A stretch of 64,000 bases of DNA from Flexicrinis sp001567485 (GTDB lineage Bacteria > Chloroflexota > Anaerolineae > Aggregatilineales > Phototrophicaceae): the NCBI GenBank assembly GCA_030263635.1, contig SZPI01000022.1, positions 1 through 64,000 of the forward strand, read 5' to 3'. The notes beneath the pieces are model-generated. The model did no database searches, had not been told where the DNA came from, and saw only the letters and a program-made list of their open reading frames with translations. Made by a program: the position numbers and the translations under genes. Positions 42,604 through 51,609 of this stretch are shown piece by piece (position 1 is the first letter of the stretch; every line of letters starts with the position of its first letter).

Positions 42604-44053
42604 CGCCGCCGATCAGCGCGCCCAGCGTCTCCGCCGAAAGCTCCGGCGTGTTGTCGAGCACCGATGTGCGGCCGGCAAAGCACACGATAATCCGGTCGCT
42701 GTAGGCCAGTATCTCATCCAGATCGTCGCTGCTGAAGATCAGTCCGGCGCCGGCCTCACAACGGCTGAGCAGCTGCGTCCATATCCAGCGCGCCGACTCG
42801 ACATCAAGGCCGCGTGTCGGCTGCTCCAGCACCATGATCGTCGGCTGATCGGGCAGCATCGCCATCAACACGCGCTGCTGATTGCCGCCAGACAGCGAGT
42901 CGATGCGTGAGTCGGCCTGCCCCTTGATCTGATAGTGCTCGATCTGACGCTGCGTGTGTGCGCGGACATGCCCCCACCGGATACGCGCGGAGTCCCCGTT
43001 GATGAGCGCAAAATGCTCGGTCAGCGATAGGCCGGGCACCAATCCCTCTTCGAGCCGCCCCGCCGCGCCAAACGCAGCGCCAGCCGCGAGGTATGCGCGG
43101 TACGGCTTTCCGGTCATCGGCTGCGCGCCGAGCGTGATCTCGCCGTGGACGATAGGCTGCAAGCCCACGGCCGCGCGCATGATCGGCGCTTGTCCGCTGC
43201 CGTCAAGGCCCGCGACTCCGATCACCTCGCCGTGATCGACCGACAGCGAGAAGCGGTCAATCTGCAGGCGGCGGTCGCTGATTGTGACATCGCGCAGAGT
43301 CAGCACCGGCGATTCGCCGGGGCGCCGCGTCGTGCCCCGTTCCAGCGGAGGCTGCGCCTGCCCGAACATCAGCGCGATCAGTTCGGGGTGCGGGACGGGC
43401 AGCACAACATCGCCAGTGAGCTGGCCGCGTCGCAGCACCACCGCCCGATCACACAACTGCAGCACGTCCTCCAGTTTGTGGCTGACGAGCAGGATCGTCA
43501 CGCCTTGTTTGGCGAGCTTGCGCAGCGCGGCGAACAGCGCATCTTTCTGCTCGGCGCTGATGCCGGTGGTCGGCTCGTCAAGGATCAGCGTGCGCACGCC
43601 GAGCGCGAGCAGACGCGCCATTTCGAGCTGCTGCCGCTGCGCAATCGAGAGCGACGCGACCTCGGCGTCCGGCGGCAGCGCAAAGCCGAGCTGTCCGCAC
43701 ACGCCGTCCAGTTGGGCGCGCGCGGCCGAATAATCGAGCGCGCCCTCAAAGCCGAGGACGAAATCCTCGATGACGGTGAAGGCCGCAACGTCGAGCGGGT
43801 CTTGATGCAGCATGCCAATCCCAGCGGCGATAGCGCCGTGCGGCGTCGTGTACGGCGCACGCCGACCATCCAGCCATACCTGACCGCTGTCCGCCGGTTG
43901 ATAACCGCTGATGATCTTCATCAACGTCGACTTGCCCGCGCCGTTCTCGCCCAGCACGCCGACAATCTGACCGCTGTCCAGCGTCAGGCTGATGGCGTCG
44001 TTGGCGACCAGCGCCCCGAAGCGTTTGGTGATATTCCGGAGTTCGATGCGCAT
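42593..44053 (-). CDS. Double-domain ABC ATPase of a BMP-type nucleoside/sugar importer
   Basis: 486 residues from ATG 44053, so that the protein starts MRIELRNITKRFGALVAND. Two ATPase halves: the first with GENGAGKSTLMKII, signature-like LSIAQRQQLEMARLLALG and Walker B LILDEPTTGI; the second with a degenerate P-loop (GLDGSGQAPIM), signature LSGGNQQRVLMAMLP and LEQPTRGLD. This is the RbsA/NupO form used with BMP-family binding proteins. The binding-protein gene lies directly upstream. No permease genes follow: the next gene is convergent. Confidence 0.9.
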   Translation of the reverse strand: MRIELRNITKRFGALVANDAISLTLDSGQIVGVLGENGAGKSTLMKIISGYQPADSGQVWLDGRRAPYTTPHGAIAAGIGMLHQDPLDVAAFTVIEDFVLGFEGALDYSAARAQLDGVCGQLGFALPPDAEVASLSIAQRQQLEMARLLALGVRTLILDEPTTGISAEQKDALFAALRKLAKQGVTILLVSHKLEDVLQLCDRAVVLRRGQLTGDVVLPVPHPELIALMFGQAQPPLERGTTRRPGESPVLTLRDVTISDRRLQIDRFSLSVDHGEVIGVAGLDGSGQAPIMRAAVGLQPIVHGEITLGAQPMTGKPYRAYLAAGAAFGAAGRLEEGLVPGLSLTEHFALINGDSARIRWGHVRAHTQRQIEHYQIKGQADSRIDSLSGGNQQRVLMAMLPDQPTIMVLEQPTRGLDVESARWIWTQLLSRCEAGAGLIFSSDDLDEILAYSDRIIVCFAGRTSVLDNTPELSAETLGALIGGATA

Positions 44054-44066
44054 CGTTTCAGCAAAC

Positions 44067-44091
44067 GGGGCGCGTCTGGTTTCCGCGCCCC
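44067..44091 (-). other. Hairpin between binding-protein and ATPase genes
   Basis: GGGGCGCG pairs with CGCGCCCC around a 9-nt loop in the 59-nt gap, followed on the minus strand by GTTTGC. Such hairpins in ABC operons often protect or partly terminate the message so that more binding protein is made. Confidence 0.5.
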
Positions 44092-44112
44092 GCCCCACTG
44101 TTCGCCTGTGCG

Positions 44113-45309
44113 CTACTCGCTGGCGCCGATCATGCCGTCAAGAAGCTGCGACAGATACCAGATGTCCTCCAGCGCCACCGGCTCGCCTTCTTCAGCCAGT
44201 ACCGTACCGTCTTGCAGCGCCAGCGGCCCCTGCCACAAGTAGATCGAGCCAGCGTTGGCTTCGTCGGTCGCGTAGGCCACGACCTCCGCCACGAACGCGT
44301 CCAGCAGCGCGCGGTTCTCGTCGCTCAGGCCGTCGCCGTAATAGAAGCCGGTGATGGTGCTGCTTTCCGGGTCGGAGATCTCATCCCACACCGGCGGCAC
44401 CCAGTCCCACGACTGTTCCCACGTCCCCGCCTGAACCGACTCGATAATCGAGACGTACGTCGGCCCCCAGTTGTAGAACGGCACGCCGAGGCAAGCTTCC
44501 GGCGCCTGTGTGCAGCCCGCGATGCTGTTGTACGGCACGGCATATACGCTTTGGCCGTCAGCCTGACGCTGCGCGGCGACCTGCACCATCTCAGCCGTGT
44601 CGACACCGCTGAGCACGACGTCCGCGCCGCTGTCGAAGAAGCGGTTGGACTCCTCGGTCACGTCCAGCGTCACGGTCGGGATCGCGAACCAGAAGCCGAT
44701 CCACGTCACGGCGAATTCAAACGCTTCGGGATCGCCGCCCTTCTGCTCCCAGCAGTGCTTGGCGCCGAGGTACGCCGACGACGAAACACGCAGGGTCTCG
44801 GCGTTGATCAACGGCCCCACATAGCCGAGCTTGCCGGTCTGGCTGGTGAGCGCGGCGGCGCAGCCCGCGATCAAGCGCGGCCATTCGATCATCGCCATCA
44901 AGTTGCCGAGGTTGGCCGGCGCCGTGCCAGCAAGCACGTCGTCGCCGGAGATGCTGATGAAGGTCACATCAGGATACAGCGGAGCGACGGCGGCGGTATC
45001 TTCCTCGAACGCGTCGGATGTCGTAAAGACGACCTTCGCGCCTTCCTCGACAAATAGGCCGACAACATCCGCGAGGGTCGCCTCAGGCTTATCGGCCGCG
45101 TTCAAGCTCTCGAACACGAGCATCCGTGCGCCGGGGATGTGTTCCTCGACATACAGGCCGCCCTCATAGTGTGCCTGACTCCAGCCACGGTCATCTTTCG
45201 GCCCGACTAGCACCATACCAAACACAAATTCGTCCTGCGTGTGCGCAGGGACGACCGCAATGACGAGCATTATCGACAACAGAGCACTCAACACCAGCTT
45301 ACGCAGCAT
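44113..45309 (-). CDS. BMP-family ABC substrate-binding protein
   Basis: 398 residues. An N-terminal signal peptide (MLRKLVLSALLSIMLVIAVV, cleavage near AHTQ) is followed by FVFGMVLVGPKDDRGWSQAHYEGG, the BMP-family start. Later FISISGDDV, IAGCAAALTSQTGKLGYVG and VVLSGVDTAEMVQVAAQ fit the periplasmic-binding fold. There is no lipobox Cys. It would capture purine nucleosides or similar ligands for the ATPase below. AAGGGG lies before the ATG; TACAAT (45354-45349) is a likely -10. Confidence 0.87.
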   Translation of the reverse strand: MLRKLVLSALLSIMLVIAVVPAHTQDEFVFGMVLVGPKDDRGWSQAHYEGGLYVEEHIPGARMLVFESLNAADKPEATLADVVGLFVEEGAKVVFTTSDAFEEDTAAVAPLYPDVTFISISGDDVLAGTAPANLGNLMAMIEWPRLIAGCAAALTSQTGKLGYVGPLINAETLRVSSSAYLGAKHCWEQKGGDPEAFEFAVTWIGFWFAIPTVTLDVTEESNRFFDSGADVVLSGVDTAEMVQVAAQRQADGQSVYAVPYNSIAGCTQAPEACLGVPFYNWGPTYVSIIESVQAGTWEQSWDWVPPVWDEISDPESSTITGFYYGDGLSDENRALLDAFVAEVVAYATDEANAGSIYLWQGPLALQDGTVLAEEGEPVALEDIWYLSQLLDGMIGASE

Positions 45310-45478
45310 CGCCGATCCCCTTGTTGATTATGCGAGTTGACCGCCGGTATTGTAGCGAATCTGCGGCCCACAATCAGGCTGTTCGCGATACGAGACGGAA
45401 AATCAAGATTGATACGGGAAGAATGTGGGCCAACACCGCGCTGATTCGCTCGATTCATTCCGTATGAGATGCGCCGGG

Positions 45479-45508
45479 TTCACAACGATTCGGAGCAGGG
45501 CGTACAAT
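45479..45508 (+). promoter_or_regulatory. Promoter of the RimJ/L-type acetyltransferase gene
   Basis: TTCACA (45479-45484), 18-nt spacer, TACAAT (45503-45508), each matching five of six consensus bases, 51 nt before the ATG. The rest of the 250-nt divergent region holds only the -10 of the BMP gene. Confidence 0.55.
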
Positions 45509-45559
45509 CAGAGGGCCAACGGCGCAGAATTCCGTTTCATACTCTCAGGGAAGTTCGCT

Positions 45560-46114
45560 ATGCCGATTACCCTTCATGTCCGCCCCGGTTTGCTCGTCCG
45601 CCCGCTGACCGCCGCCGACGCCGGCCCGCTGTACGAGGTGGTGGAGGCCAACCGCGCCTATCTGCGGCAGTGGCTAACATGGCTTGACGACACACACGGC
45701 CCGGACGACGTGCGCAACTTCATCGAACACGGCACGTCGCAGTGGTCGCGCGATGACGGCTATCAAGGCGGGATCATCCTCGATGGAACGCCGGTCGGCA
45801 CGATCGGGATGCACTACGTCAACCGCCGAAACCGGTCGACCGAGGTCGGTTATTGGCTGGCGGAGACCCACGGCAGGCAGGGCATTATGACCGATGTCGC
45901 GCGTGTGTTCGTCGATGATGCGTTCCAGCGCTGGGACTTGAACCGCGTCGAGATTCGCACGGCGGCGGGCAACCTGCGCAGTCAAGCGGTGGCGCTCAGG
46001 CTCGGCTTCAAGCTGGAGGGCGTGCTGCGCGAGATCTTCAACCACTACGGGACACTGCTCGATATGCACGTGTACGGCATGCTGCGCCGCGAGTGGGACG
46101 CGCTGAAGCTATGA
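45560..46114 (+). CDS. RimJ/RimL-type GNAT acetyltransferase
   Basis: 184 residues from ATG 45560, with CAGGGAAG 8 nt upstream; the frame is open further but without a ribosome-binding site. LLVRPLTAADAGPLYEVVEANRAYLRQWLTW and GYWLAETHGRQGIMTDVARVFVDDAF are typical of RimJ/RimL acetyltransferases, and RTAAGNLRSQAVALRLGFKLEGVLRE ends the fold. It may acetylate a ribosomal protein N-terminus or an antibiotic. It converges on recF and overlaps its end by 6 nt. Confidence 0.86.
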   Translation: MPITLHVRPGLLVRPLTAADAGPLYEVVEANRAYLRQWLTWLDDTHGPDDVRNFIEHGTSQWSRDDGYQGGIILDGTPVGTIGMHYVNRRNRSTEVGYWLAETHGRQGIMTDVARVFVDDAFQRWDLNRVEIRTAAGNLRSQAVALRLGFKLEGVLREIFNHYGTLLDMHVYGMLRREWDALKL

Positions 46115-47314
46115 CGGCTTGCGGATACGGCCGGCCTCGACTGTCCACACCGGCACATGGCCGAGGAATTCGGCGGGAAAGATGCTGAGTTCGGCGGTCG
46201 TGATGAGCGTCTGGCCGGCATCCTGCACGCGCTCCAGCAGATACTCGCGGCGCTTGGCGTCCAGTTCCGCCGCCACATCATCCAGCAGCAGGATCGGCGT
46301 CTCCCCGGTGCGGTGGCCCATCCACGCACGTTCGGCCAGCTTGAGCGCCAGCACGGCGGTGCGCGCCTGCCCACGACTTCCGTACAGGCCGGCGTCACGC
46401 TCGTTGATGAGGATGCGCAGTTCGTCGCGATGTGGCCCGCTGAGCGTCACGCCGCGCCGGATCGACTCGCCGCGTTCTAGCTCAAGCTGTTCGGCGAACT
46501 GCGGCGCAACTTCGGCCGCCGAGACCTCGCGGTGCAGGTCGAACCCCAACACCTCGAACGAGCGCTGGCCGTCACCTTCGGCGGTCGGCACGAAACTCGG
46601 CTGATAGCGCAGCGTCAGCGTTTCGAGCCGGCCTGTCAGGTCGTAATGCACGCGCTGCGCCTCGATCTCCAGCTCGCGCAAGAACATCTGCCGTCCGGCG
46701 ATCAACCGCGCGCCGGCCTCGACCAACTGCTCGTCCCAGTACGCCAACTCCTTCGGCTGAGACACCCCCTCACCGATGCGCCGCAGCAGGGCGTTGCGCT
46801 GGGGCAGCGTGCGTTCGTACTGATCGAGCGCTTCGGCGTAATCCGGCACGATCTGGCTGAGCGTCACGTCCATAAAGCGGCGGCGGTCGGCGGGCGCGCC
46901 CTCGATCAATGCCAGATCGCGCGGCAGGAACAGCACGACGGTCGCGACGCCGACGGCCTGCCCGATCCGTTTCTCGACCCCGTTGACCTTGACCACCTTA
47001 CGAAAGCGCGGCGAGCCGTCCGGCCCACGCTCGATCATTAGCGTGACCTCAAGCCGTTCGCGGGCGCGGCGTGTCTGCACATCGGCGGCGACGCGCGCAT
47101 ACGGCAGCGGTTCGTTCTCGGTCGCCCAGTGTAAGAGATGCCGGTCGATCGACGTATACGGCGAGTGCATCGTCGCCAGATAGTAGATCGACTCGAGGAA
47201 GTTCGTCTTGCCCTGCGCGTTCTCACCGTGCAGCACCAGCGCCGTGTTGGGAAGCGCCGTCTCCAAGCGGGCGTAGTTGCGAAAGTTCGTCAGCGAAAGA
47301 TAGGCCAGTTGCAT
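46109..47314 (-). CDS. recF: DNA replication and repair protein RecF
   Basis: 401 residues. Walker A is HGENAQGKTNFLESIYYL near residue 30. The segment VVLFLPRDLALIEGAPADRRRFMD is a RecF signature, and Walker B with the D-loop is TPILLLDDVAAELDAKRREYLL. It loads RecA at gaps together with RecO and RecR. In many bacteria recF sits in the dnaA-dnaN-recF origin cluster; here it does not, and no dnaA boxes were noticed nearby. Confidence 0.95.
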   Translation of the reverse strand: MQLAYLSLTNFRNYARLETALPNTALVLHGENAQGKTNFLESIYYLATMHSPYTSIDRHLLHWATENEPLPYARVAADVQTRRARERLEVTLMIERGPDGSPRFRKVVKVNGVEKRIGQAVGVATVVLFLPRDLALIEGAPADRRRFMDVTLSQIVPDYAEALDQYERTLPQRNALLRRIGEGVSQPKELAYWDEQLVEAGARLIAGRQMFLRELEIEAQRVHYDLTGRLETLTLRYQPSFVPTAEGDGQRSFEVLGFDLHREVSAAEVAPQFAEQLELERGESIRRGVTLSGPHRDELRILINERDAGLYGSRGQARTAVLALKLAERAWMGHRTGETPILLLDDVAAELDAKRREYLLERVQDAGQTLITTAELSIFPAEFLGHVPVWTVEAGRIRKPS

Positions 47315-47359
47315 GAGGCGCTGGTTCCAGAGTGAGGATAAACGGGGCCGAGGTGAAGC

Positions 47360-49411
47360 TCAGCCGCCGACCGTCGCCGAGGCTGTCGGGAACGGTGAAG
47401 GTGTCACGGACGGCGGTGGCGCTGTCGGCGTGTTGGTCGGTGTTTGGGTGGGCAGCGGGGTCGGCACGATCGTCAGCGGCGGCGGCTCACGGGTGACGGT
47501 CGACGCTGGCGTCAGCGGCGCGACGACGATCTCCCGCAAATCCACCACGCGGAACAGGTCGGCCGGGCAAGCGAAATCCTCCGTATGCGCCCACGCAGCT
47601 GTCCCGTTATCCATCTGCACCGAGAGGAAGTCGCCCGATGACGTGCGGCCGTTCACGATGGACGCCACGCCCTGAGGCAGGCGCATCAACACCGCCGCGC
47701 CCGCGTCCGGCGCGATCAGCAGCGGCACGTCGCCGTGTACGGACGTACACTGCGGATCGGTCAGGCGCACATCTTCGGTGCGCTCGACCTCCGTCCCGCG
47801 CTCATCCATCACGACGATCCGCACGGTGAAATCGGTCTGCGGCAGAACCGGCCCGGTCGAGAGCGCGGTCTGATCGGGCGCCAGTGGGATTTCGGCCGGC
47901 AGCCCCAGCGATTCGAGGCCGCGCAGCACCGGCGTGCCGCTGAAGCCGCTGACCGACCAGCGGATCGTCAGGTCTTGGATCACGTTGCGGAACACGATGC
48001 CGGGCTGCACACCCAGCGTCTCGATCACGGCCGGCGTATAGACAGACACCTGCACCGCAGCGTCGACTTGCTGACTGCCGTTCATGGCGACCAGCACGAA
48101 GGTCGATCGCGATGGCAGCATATTCGAGTCGACCGTCCACGATCCCGCGCCCGGCTCGTCCAAGATCTGCGGCTCGCCGCCGTCCCGGATCAGCGCAAGA
48201 CGCTGCGCATCCCGCACGTCCCACGTCAGTTCGACCGGCTGACCGCGCACGACCTCGGTGGGCTGCGCGGCGAACGCGGCGATCACAGGCGTCACGGTGC
48301 GATTAGTCAGCAGCCCCCACACACCGTACCCGATCAGCACGACGGCCAGCAGCGCCCCGGCAATCGCGGCAAGCCTACTCCACGCGGGCAGCGGCGGATG
48401 ATCGACCACCTTGCCCGGCACCGCGACGGTGAAATAGGGCTGGGCATCGGCATGGGCGGTAATCACAAAGGCGTGCTCGGCATCCGCGCCGAACGCGCGC
48501 TTTTCTTTCAGCGTGGCCGTCCCGCTGACAACAGCACGCTCGCCCGGCCCAAGCTGCGCGAACGTCTGCGAAAGGCGCAGATTGAGCTTCCCGTACGCGT
48601 CCTGCGCGGTAAGCCGCAGGGCCAACGGCGCGCTGCCGTGGTTATGCAGGTGAAGGCGAAAATTGGAACCGCTGTTGACGCGGCTGGCGCTGAGCGCGAT
48701 CCCCAACCCGTTGAACGGCTGAAGCCGCACGGTAAGCATCGCCCGTAAGGCCGCGCGGGGGTCGCGATCCGGCGTGACGGTGACCTGCACCGGGTAGCTG
48801 CCCGGCCGGCTGTCGCTGTGCCGGATCGGACGCAGGTTAATCATCACGAGGCTGGTATCGCCGGGGTCAACCACGACGGCCGGGCGGTTGACACGCACCC
48901 AGCTTTGCGGGACACCCTGCACGTCGATCGTGTAACGCTCACTCTCGCGGCCGGTGTTGGTCACGCTGAGTTCGACCGAGATATACGCGCCGGGCACGAC
49001 GGTGATATGCGGAAGCTGAAGCTCGATGCGGAACGGCGCGCTCTCGCTGATGATGCGTTGTGTGTCGTCCACTGCCGGGATCATCGGCAGCGTCGGTGAG
49101 TCGTCTACGACCCGGAATACGACGCGCAGCGATCCGAGCTGGATTTCTTCGCCGCCGTTCAGCGGCACCGACGCGCCGGGCTTGACCGCGACGCTGTCGA
49201 CAAACGTCTCGAACTTCTGCGTCAAGGCATGCAGAATCGCACCTTGCTTGGTGCGGCTCAAGCGCAGATGACTCGCATCCACGCCGTCGTGGTCAATGAC
49301 GACCTGAGAGTTACCCAACCGCCCGACATCGGTGACATCATCCGTCAGCAGGGCCGTCTCAACCCGGCCATCCGGCCAGAAGATGTCGAGCCGTCCGTAG
49401 GCTTTCTTCAA
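47360..49411 (-). CDS. FHA-domain membrane protein with Ig-like and SH3-like segments
   Basis: 683 residues from the TTG at 49411, supported by GGGAGC upstream and by the domain start KKAYGRLDIFWPDG. Residues about 3-100 are an FHA domain (DVGRLGNSQVVIDHDGVDASHLRL). Two Ig-like repeats follow to about 340 (VVPGAYISVELSVTNTG; LRPIRHSDSRPGSYPVQVTVTPD). A transmembrane helix lies at about 346-368. After it come another Ig-like segment, an SH3-like module (VLMRLPQGVASIVNGRTSSGDF) and a Pro/Thr tail. FHA domains bind phosphothreonine, so it may link Ser/Thr kinase signalling to the envelope. The topology is unusual because Ig repeats precede the helix. Confidence 0.75.
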   Translation of the reverse strand: MKKAYGRLDIFWPDGRVETALLTDDVTDVGRLGNSQVVIDHDGVDASHLRLSRTKQGAILHALTQKFETFVDSVAVKPGASVPLNGGEEIQLGSLRVVFRVVDDSPTLPMIPAVDDTQRIISESAPFRIELQLPHITVVPGAYISVELSVTNTGRESERYTIDVQGVPQSWVRVNRPAVVVDPGDTSLVMINLRPIRHSDSRPGSYPVQVTVTPDRDPRAALRAMLTVRLQPFNGLGIALSASRVNSGSNFRLHLHNHGSAPLALRLTAQDAYGKLNLRLSQTFAQLGPGERAVVSGTATLKEKRAFGADAEHAFVITAHADAQPYFTVAVPGKVVDHPPLPAWSRLAAIAGALLAVVLIGYGVWGLLTNRTVTPVIAAFAAQPTEVVRGQPVELTWDVRDAQRLALIRDGGEPQILDEPGAGSWTVDSNMLPSRSTFVLVAMNGSQQVDAAVQVSVYTPAVIETLGVQPGIVFRNVIQDLTIRWSVSGFSGTPVLRGLESLGLPAEIPLAPDQTALSTGPVLPQTDFTVRIVVMDERGTEVERTEDVRLTDPQCTSVHGDVPLLIAPDAGAAVLMRLPQGVASIVNGRTSSGDFLSVQMDNGTAAWAHTEDFACPADLFRVVDLREIVVAPLTPASTVTREPPPLTIVPTPLPTQTPTNTPTAPPPSVTPSPFPTASATVGG

Positions 49412-49503
49412 AGGCGATGCTCCCGTAACCGGCCCGTGCCTCTCTGTTTCTGATTCTAAACCCGAACCGTCCCTGCGACCAGCGACCAGCGGTACACCGT
49501 AGG

Positions 49504-50124
49504 TCAACCCGACAGCCCGCTGACTCCGCGCAGGATGAGCTGAACGCCGAGCGCCGCCAGCACCACCAGCGATGCCGTCGTCAGCCAACGTGTCAGCCGC
49601 GCATCAACCCCGCGCAGCCGGTCGAACATCACGACGAACAGCGCCATCAGGCCGAGAAAGACGCCGTAGAACGCCAGCAGGAACAGCACCCCGCCCACCG
49701 CCGATATCGTGAACGCCTCGACCAGCAGCGGGCCAGTCATCGTTCCCCAGAAGATATACGGCGCGGGGTTGAGCAGGTTGACGGCGATGCCGCGCAGCAG
49801 TGTCTCGCGCGTGACCTTCGCGCTGGCTTGCGGATCGTAAGACGTCGGCCGGCGCAGCGATTGATAGGCGCGCCACGCGATAAAGAACACCGCCACGCCG
49901 CCGATGATATTCAGCAGCGGCGCAAAGACCGGCGGCAGACTGCTGAGCAGCACCACCATCAGCACGATGATCGGCGCGTCCGTCAGCAGTGGGGTCAAAA
50001 CGATCAGCAGGCCGTAACGCCAGCCCTGTGTCAGCGTCACGCTCATCAGCAGCATGTGCAGCGAGCCAAAGCTTGTGCCGGCGGTAAAGCCAAAGCTCGC
50101 TGCTTGTGTCAGCAGTGCAGTCAC
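49504..50124 (-). CDS. LysE-family amino-acid exporter
   Basis: 206 residues with six hydrophobic helices. The start FGFTAGTSFGSLHMLLMSVTLTQGWRYGLLI corresponds to the family's first helix region, and GGVAVFFIAWRAYQSLRRP plus NLLNPAPYIFWGTMTGPLL match the LysE/RhtB fold. It probably exports an amino acid or related metabolite. It stands between the GNAT and FHA genes on the same strand. Confidence 0.83.
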   Translation of the reverse strand: MTALLTQAASFGFTAGTSFGSLHMLLMSVTLTQGWRYGLLIVLTPLLTDAPIIVLMVVLLSSLPPVFAPLLNIIGGVAVFFIAWRAYQSLRRPTSYDPQASAKVTRETLLRGIAVNLLNPAPYIFWGTMTGPLLVEAFTISAVGGVLFLLAFYGVFLGLMALFVVMFDRLRGVDARLTRWLTTASLVVLAALGVQLILRGVSGLSG

Positions 50125-50197
50125 ACCCTGTCCATTCGATGGTCGAGTCCCGTTCGCAAGGCGGGATTATACAGCACGGCTGCGTGACTGTGCCGGT

Positions 50198-51127
50198 CTA
50201 TTCAAACGTCTTGCGCCACGCCACGCCGCGATACACGCCGCTGAACCCGAAGTCATCATACAGCTTGTTGGCGGCTTCCAAACCACCGGTCTCCACCGTG
50301 ATGTCAACGGCGCCAAGCGCCTGCACACGCCGCATCCCTTCTTGAATCAACGTATGCGCAAGGCCGTGACGCCGGTGATCGGGGTGTGTGCATACCGGCT
50401 CGATGATGGCACGGCCGCTTTCCGTGTCGATCGTCAGGCCGACCAGCGCGGCGAACGAGCCGTCCGGCGCCTCGGCAACGAGGTTCAGGTCGGCACGGTA
50501 CGACGGCGATTCGGTGGCGAAGGTGTGAAACTCGGCCGCGGTGTGGGATGTCCGGTTGAATCCCGCGTTCAGCACAGCGGCGACACGCGCGCAGTCTGCC
50601 ATGGTGTCCTCGGTACTGCGCAGCACATACGGGGCCGCGATCCGGGGCACTAGAATCTCGCGATGGCTCATGCGCATGTGCCGCACGACCATGAGGGCGT
50701 CGGTCGGCGCATAGCCGCGGTTCCGCAGCAGGTTTTGGCGCGTGACATCGTAATCGAACACCCACGTCAGCAGAGAATCGCCGGCCAGATTCTGCTCTGC
50801 CCACGCGAACATATCGTCTTCGATGTCGGCGCGGAAATCGGGGTGAATCTCCAGATAGACTTCGCCGGGGTCTTCGGGGTGGGCGGCGCCGACAAGCTGA
50901 CCGTCGACGGTCTCCCAAAGATGCAGCTGCTGAGACCATTCAGGCGTGATGTCACTGCATTCACGGTGAAAACGCCAGCCGTCCCAGCGGCGGATGTCCC
51001 ACGTCCAGCCGACCGGTGTATCGGCCAGCGTATCGATCAATAATCGTCGGACACGCCAAAAGTCGGTTTCGTCACGAAACGGCCGCGACATATATTCCGC
51101 GGATGGGGTAATGATGGTGCGACTCAT
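50198..51127 (-). CDS. Twin-GNAT acetyltransferase
   Basis: 309 residues, about twice a single GNAT domain. The N-terminal half (VYLEIHPDFRADIEDDMFAWAEQ) is a weak GNAT-like fold; the C-terminal half has the clear acetyl-CoA segment PVCTHPDHRRHGLAHTLIQEGMRRV and AANKLYDDFGF. Such tandem enzymes resemble mycothiol synthase or aminoglycoside-type acetyltransferases, but the substrate cannot be named. The ribosome-binding site is weak. Confidence 0.8.
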   Translation of the reverse strand: MSRTIITPSAEYMSRPFRDETDFWRVRRLLIDTLADTPVGWTWDIRRWDGWRFHRECSDITPEWSQQLHLWETVDGQLVGAAHPEDPGEVYLEIHPDFRADIEDDMFAWAEQNLAGDSLLTWVFDYDVTRQNLLRNRGYAPTDALMVVRHMRMSHREILVPRIAAPYVLRSTEDTMADCARVAAVLNAGFNRTSHTAAEFHTFATESPSYRADLNLVAEAPDGSFAALVGLTIDTESGRAIIEPVCTHPDHRRHGLAHTLIQEGMRRVQALGAVDITVETGGLEAANKLYDDFGFSGVYRGVAWRKTFE

Positions 51128-51609
51128 ACGAGATGCGCTCTCTTGCCCGCTTCAGGGCAGCACTTATTCTTCCTGAGAAGGATTGATTGCGCGGCTCACA
51201 TGATCATCACGCGGGAGGATTTTTCCGGGGTGACGCACGGCTAAGCCGTACAACCAATGACACACCGGCAGCCGGTGCGTACTGCAAGGCAGTTTATTCA
51301 TTGGCGTTGCTCGCGTCGTAGACTGCTGGAAAAGCACCCCCGGGGGTCGACAAAAGTCGATGGATTAACGTACGTGACAACTCAAAATCATTCTGCGACC
51401 AAGATCGGTCGGGGTACACGCGCCGTATGCGATGCCAGCACACCGCATCGCGTGCAAGCTCATTCTACCATGCTTCACGGAAAGAGTCGTAGCACCAAGC
51501 AAGTCGAGAACAGGCCAGCGTCGTGAATCCGTAGCAAAAGCGCGCTGTCAGCCGCCTCAAACTGCGTCCTCCGCCATGCCGCATCATCCAAACTGGATTG
51601 GGGCAAGGA
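51128..51609. other. Gene-free stretch with two odd-centre palindromes
   Basis: About 480 nt with lower GC and no credible ORF. It contains ACGGCT-A-AGCCGT (51237-51249) and ACCGGC-A-GCCGGT (51264-51276), two perfect 6-1-6 palindromes 14 nt apart. They could be a double binding site for a regulator or small hairpins. Nothing else was recognised. Confidence 0.5.
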
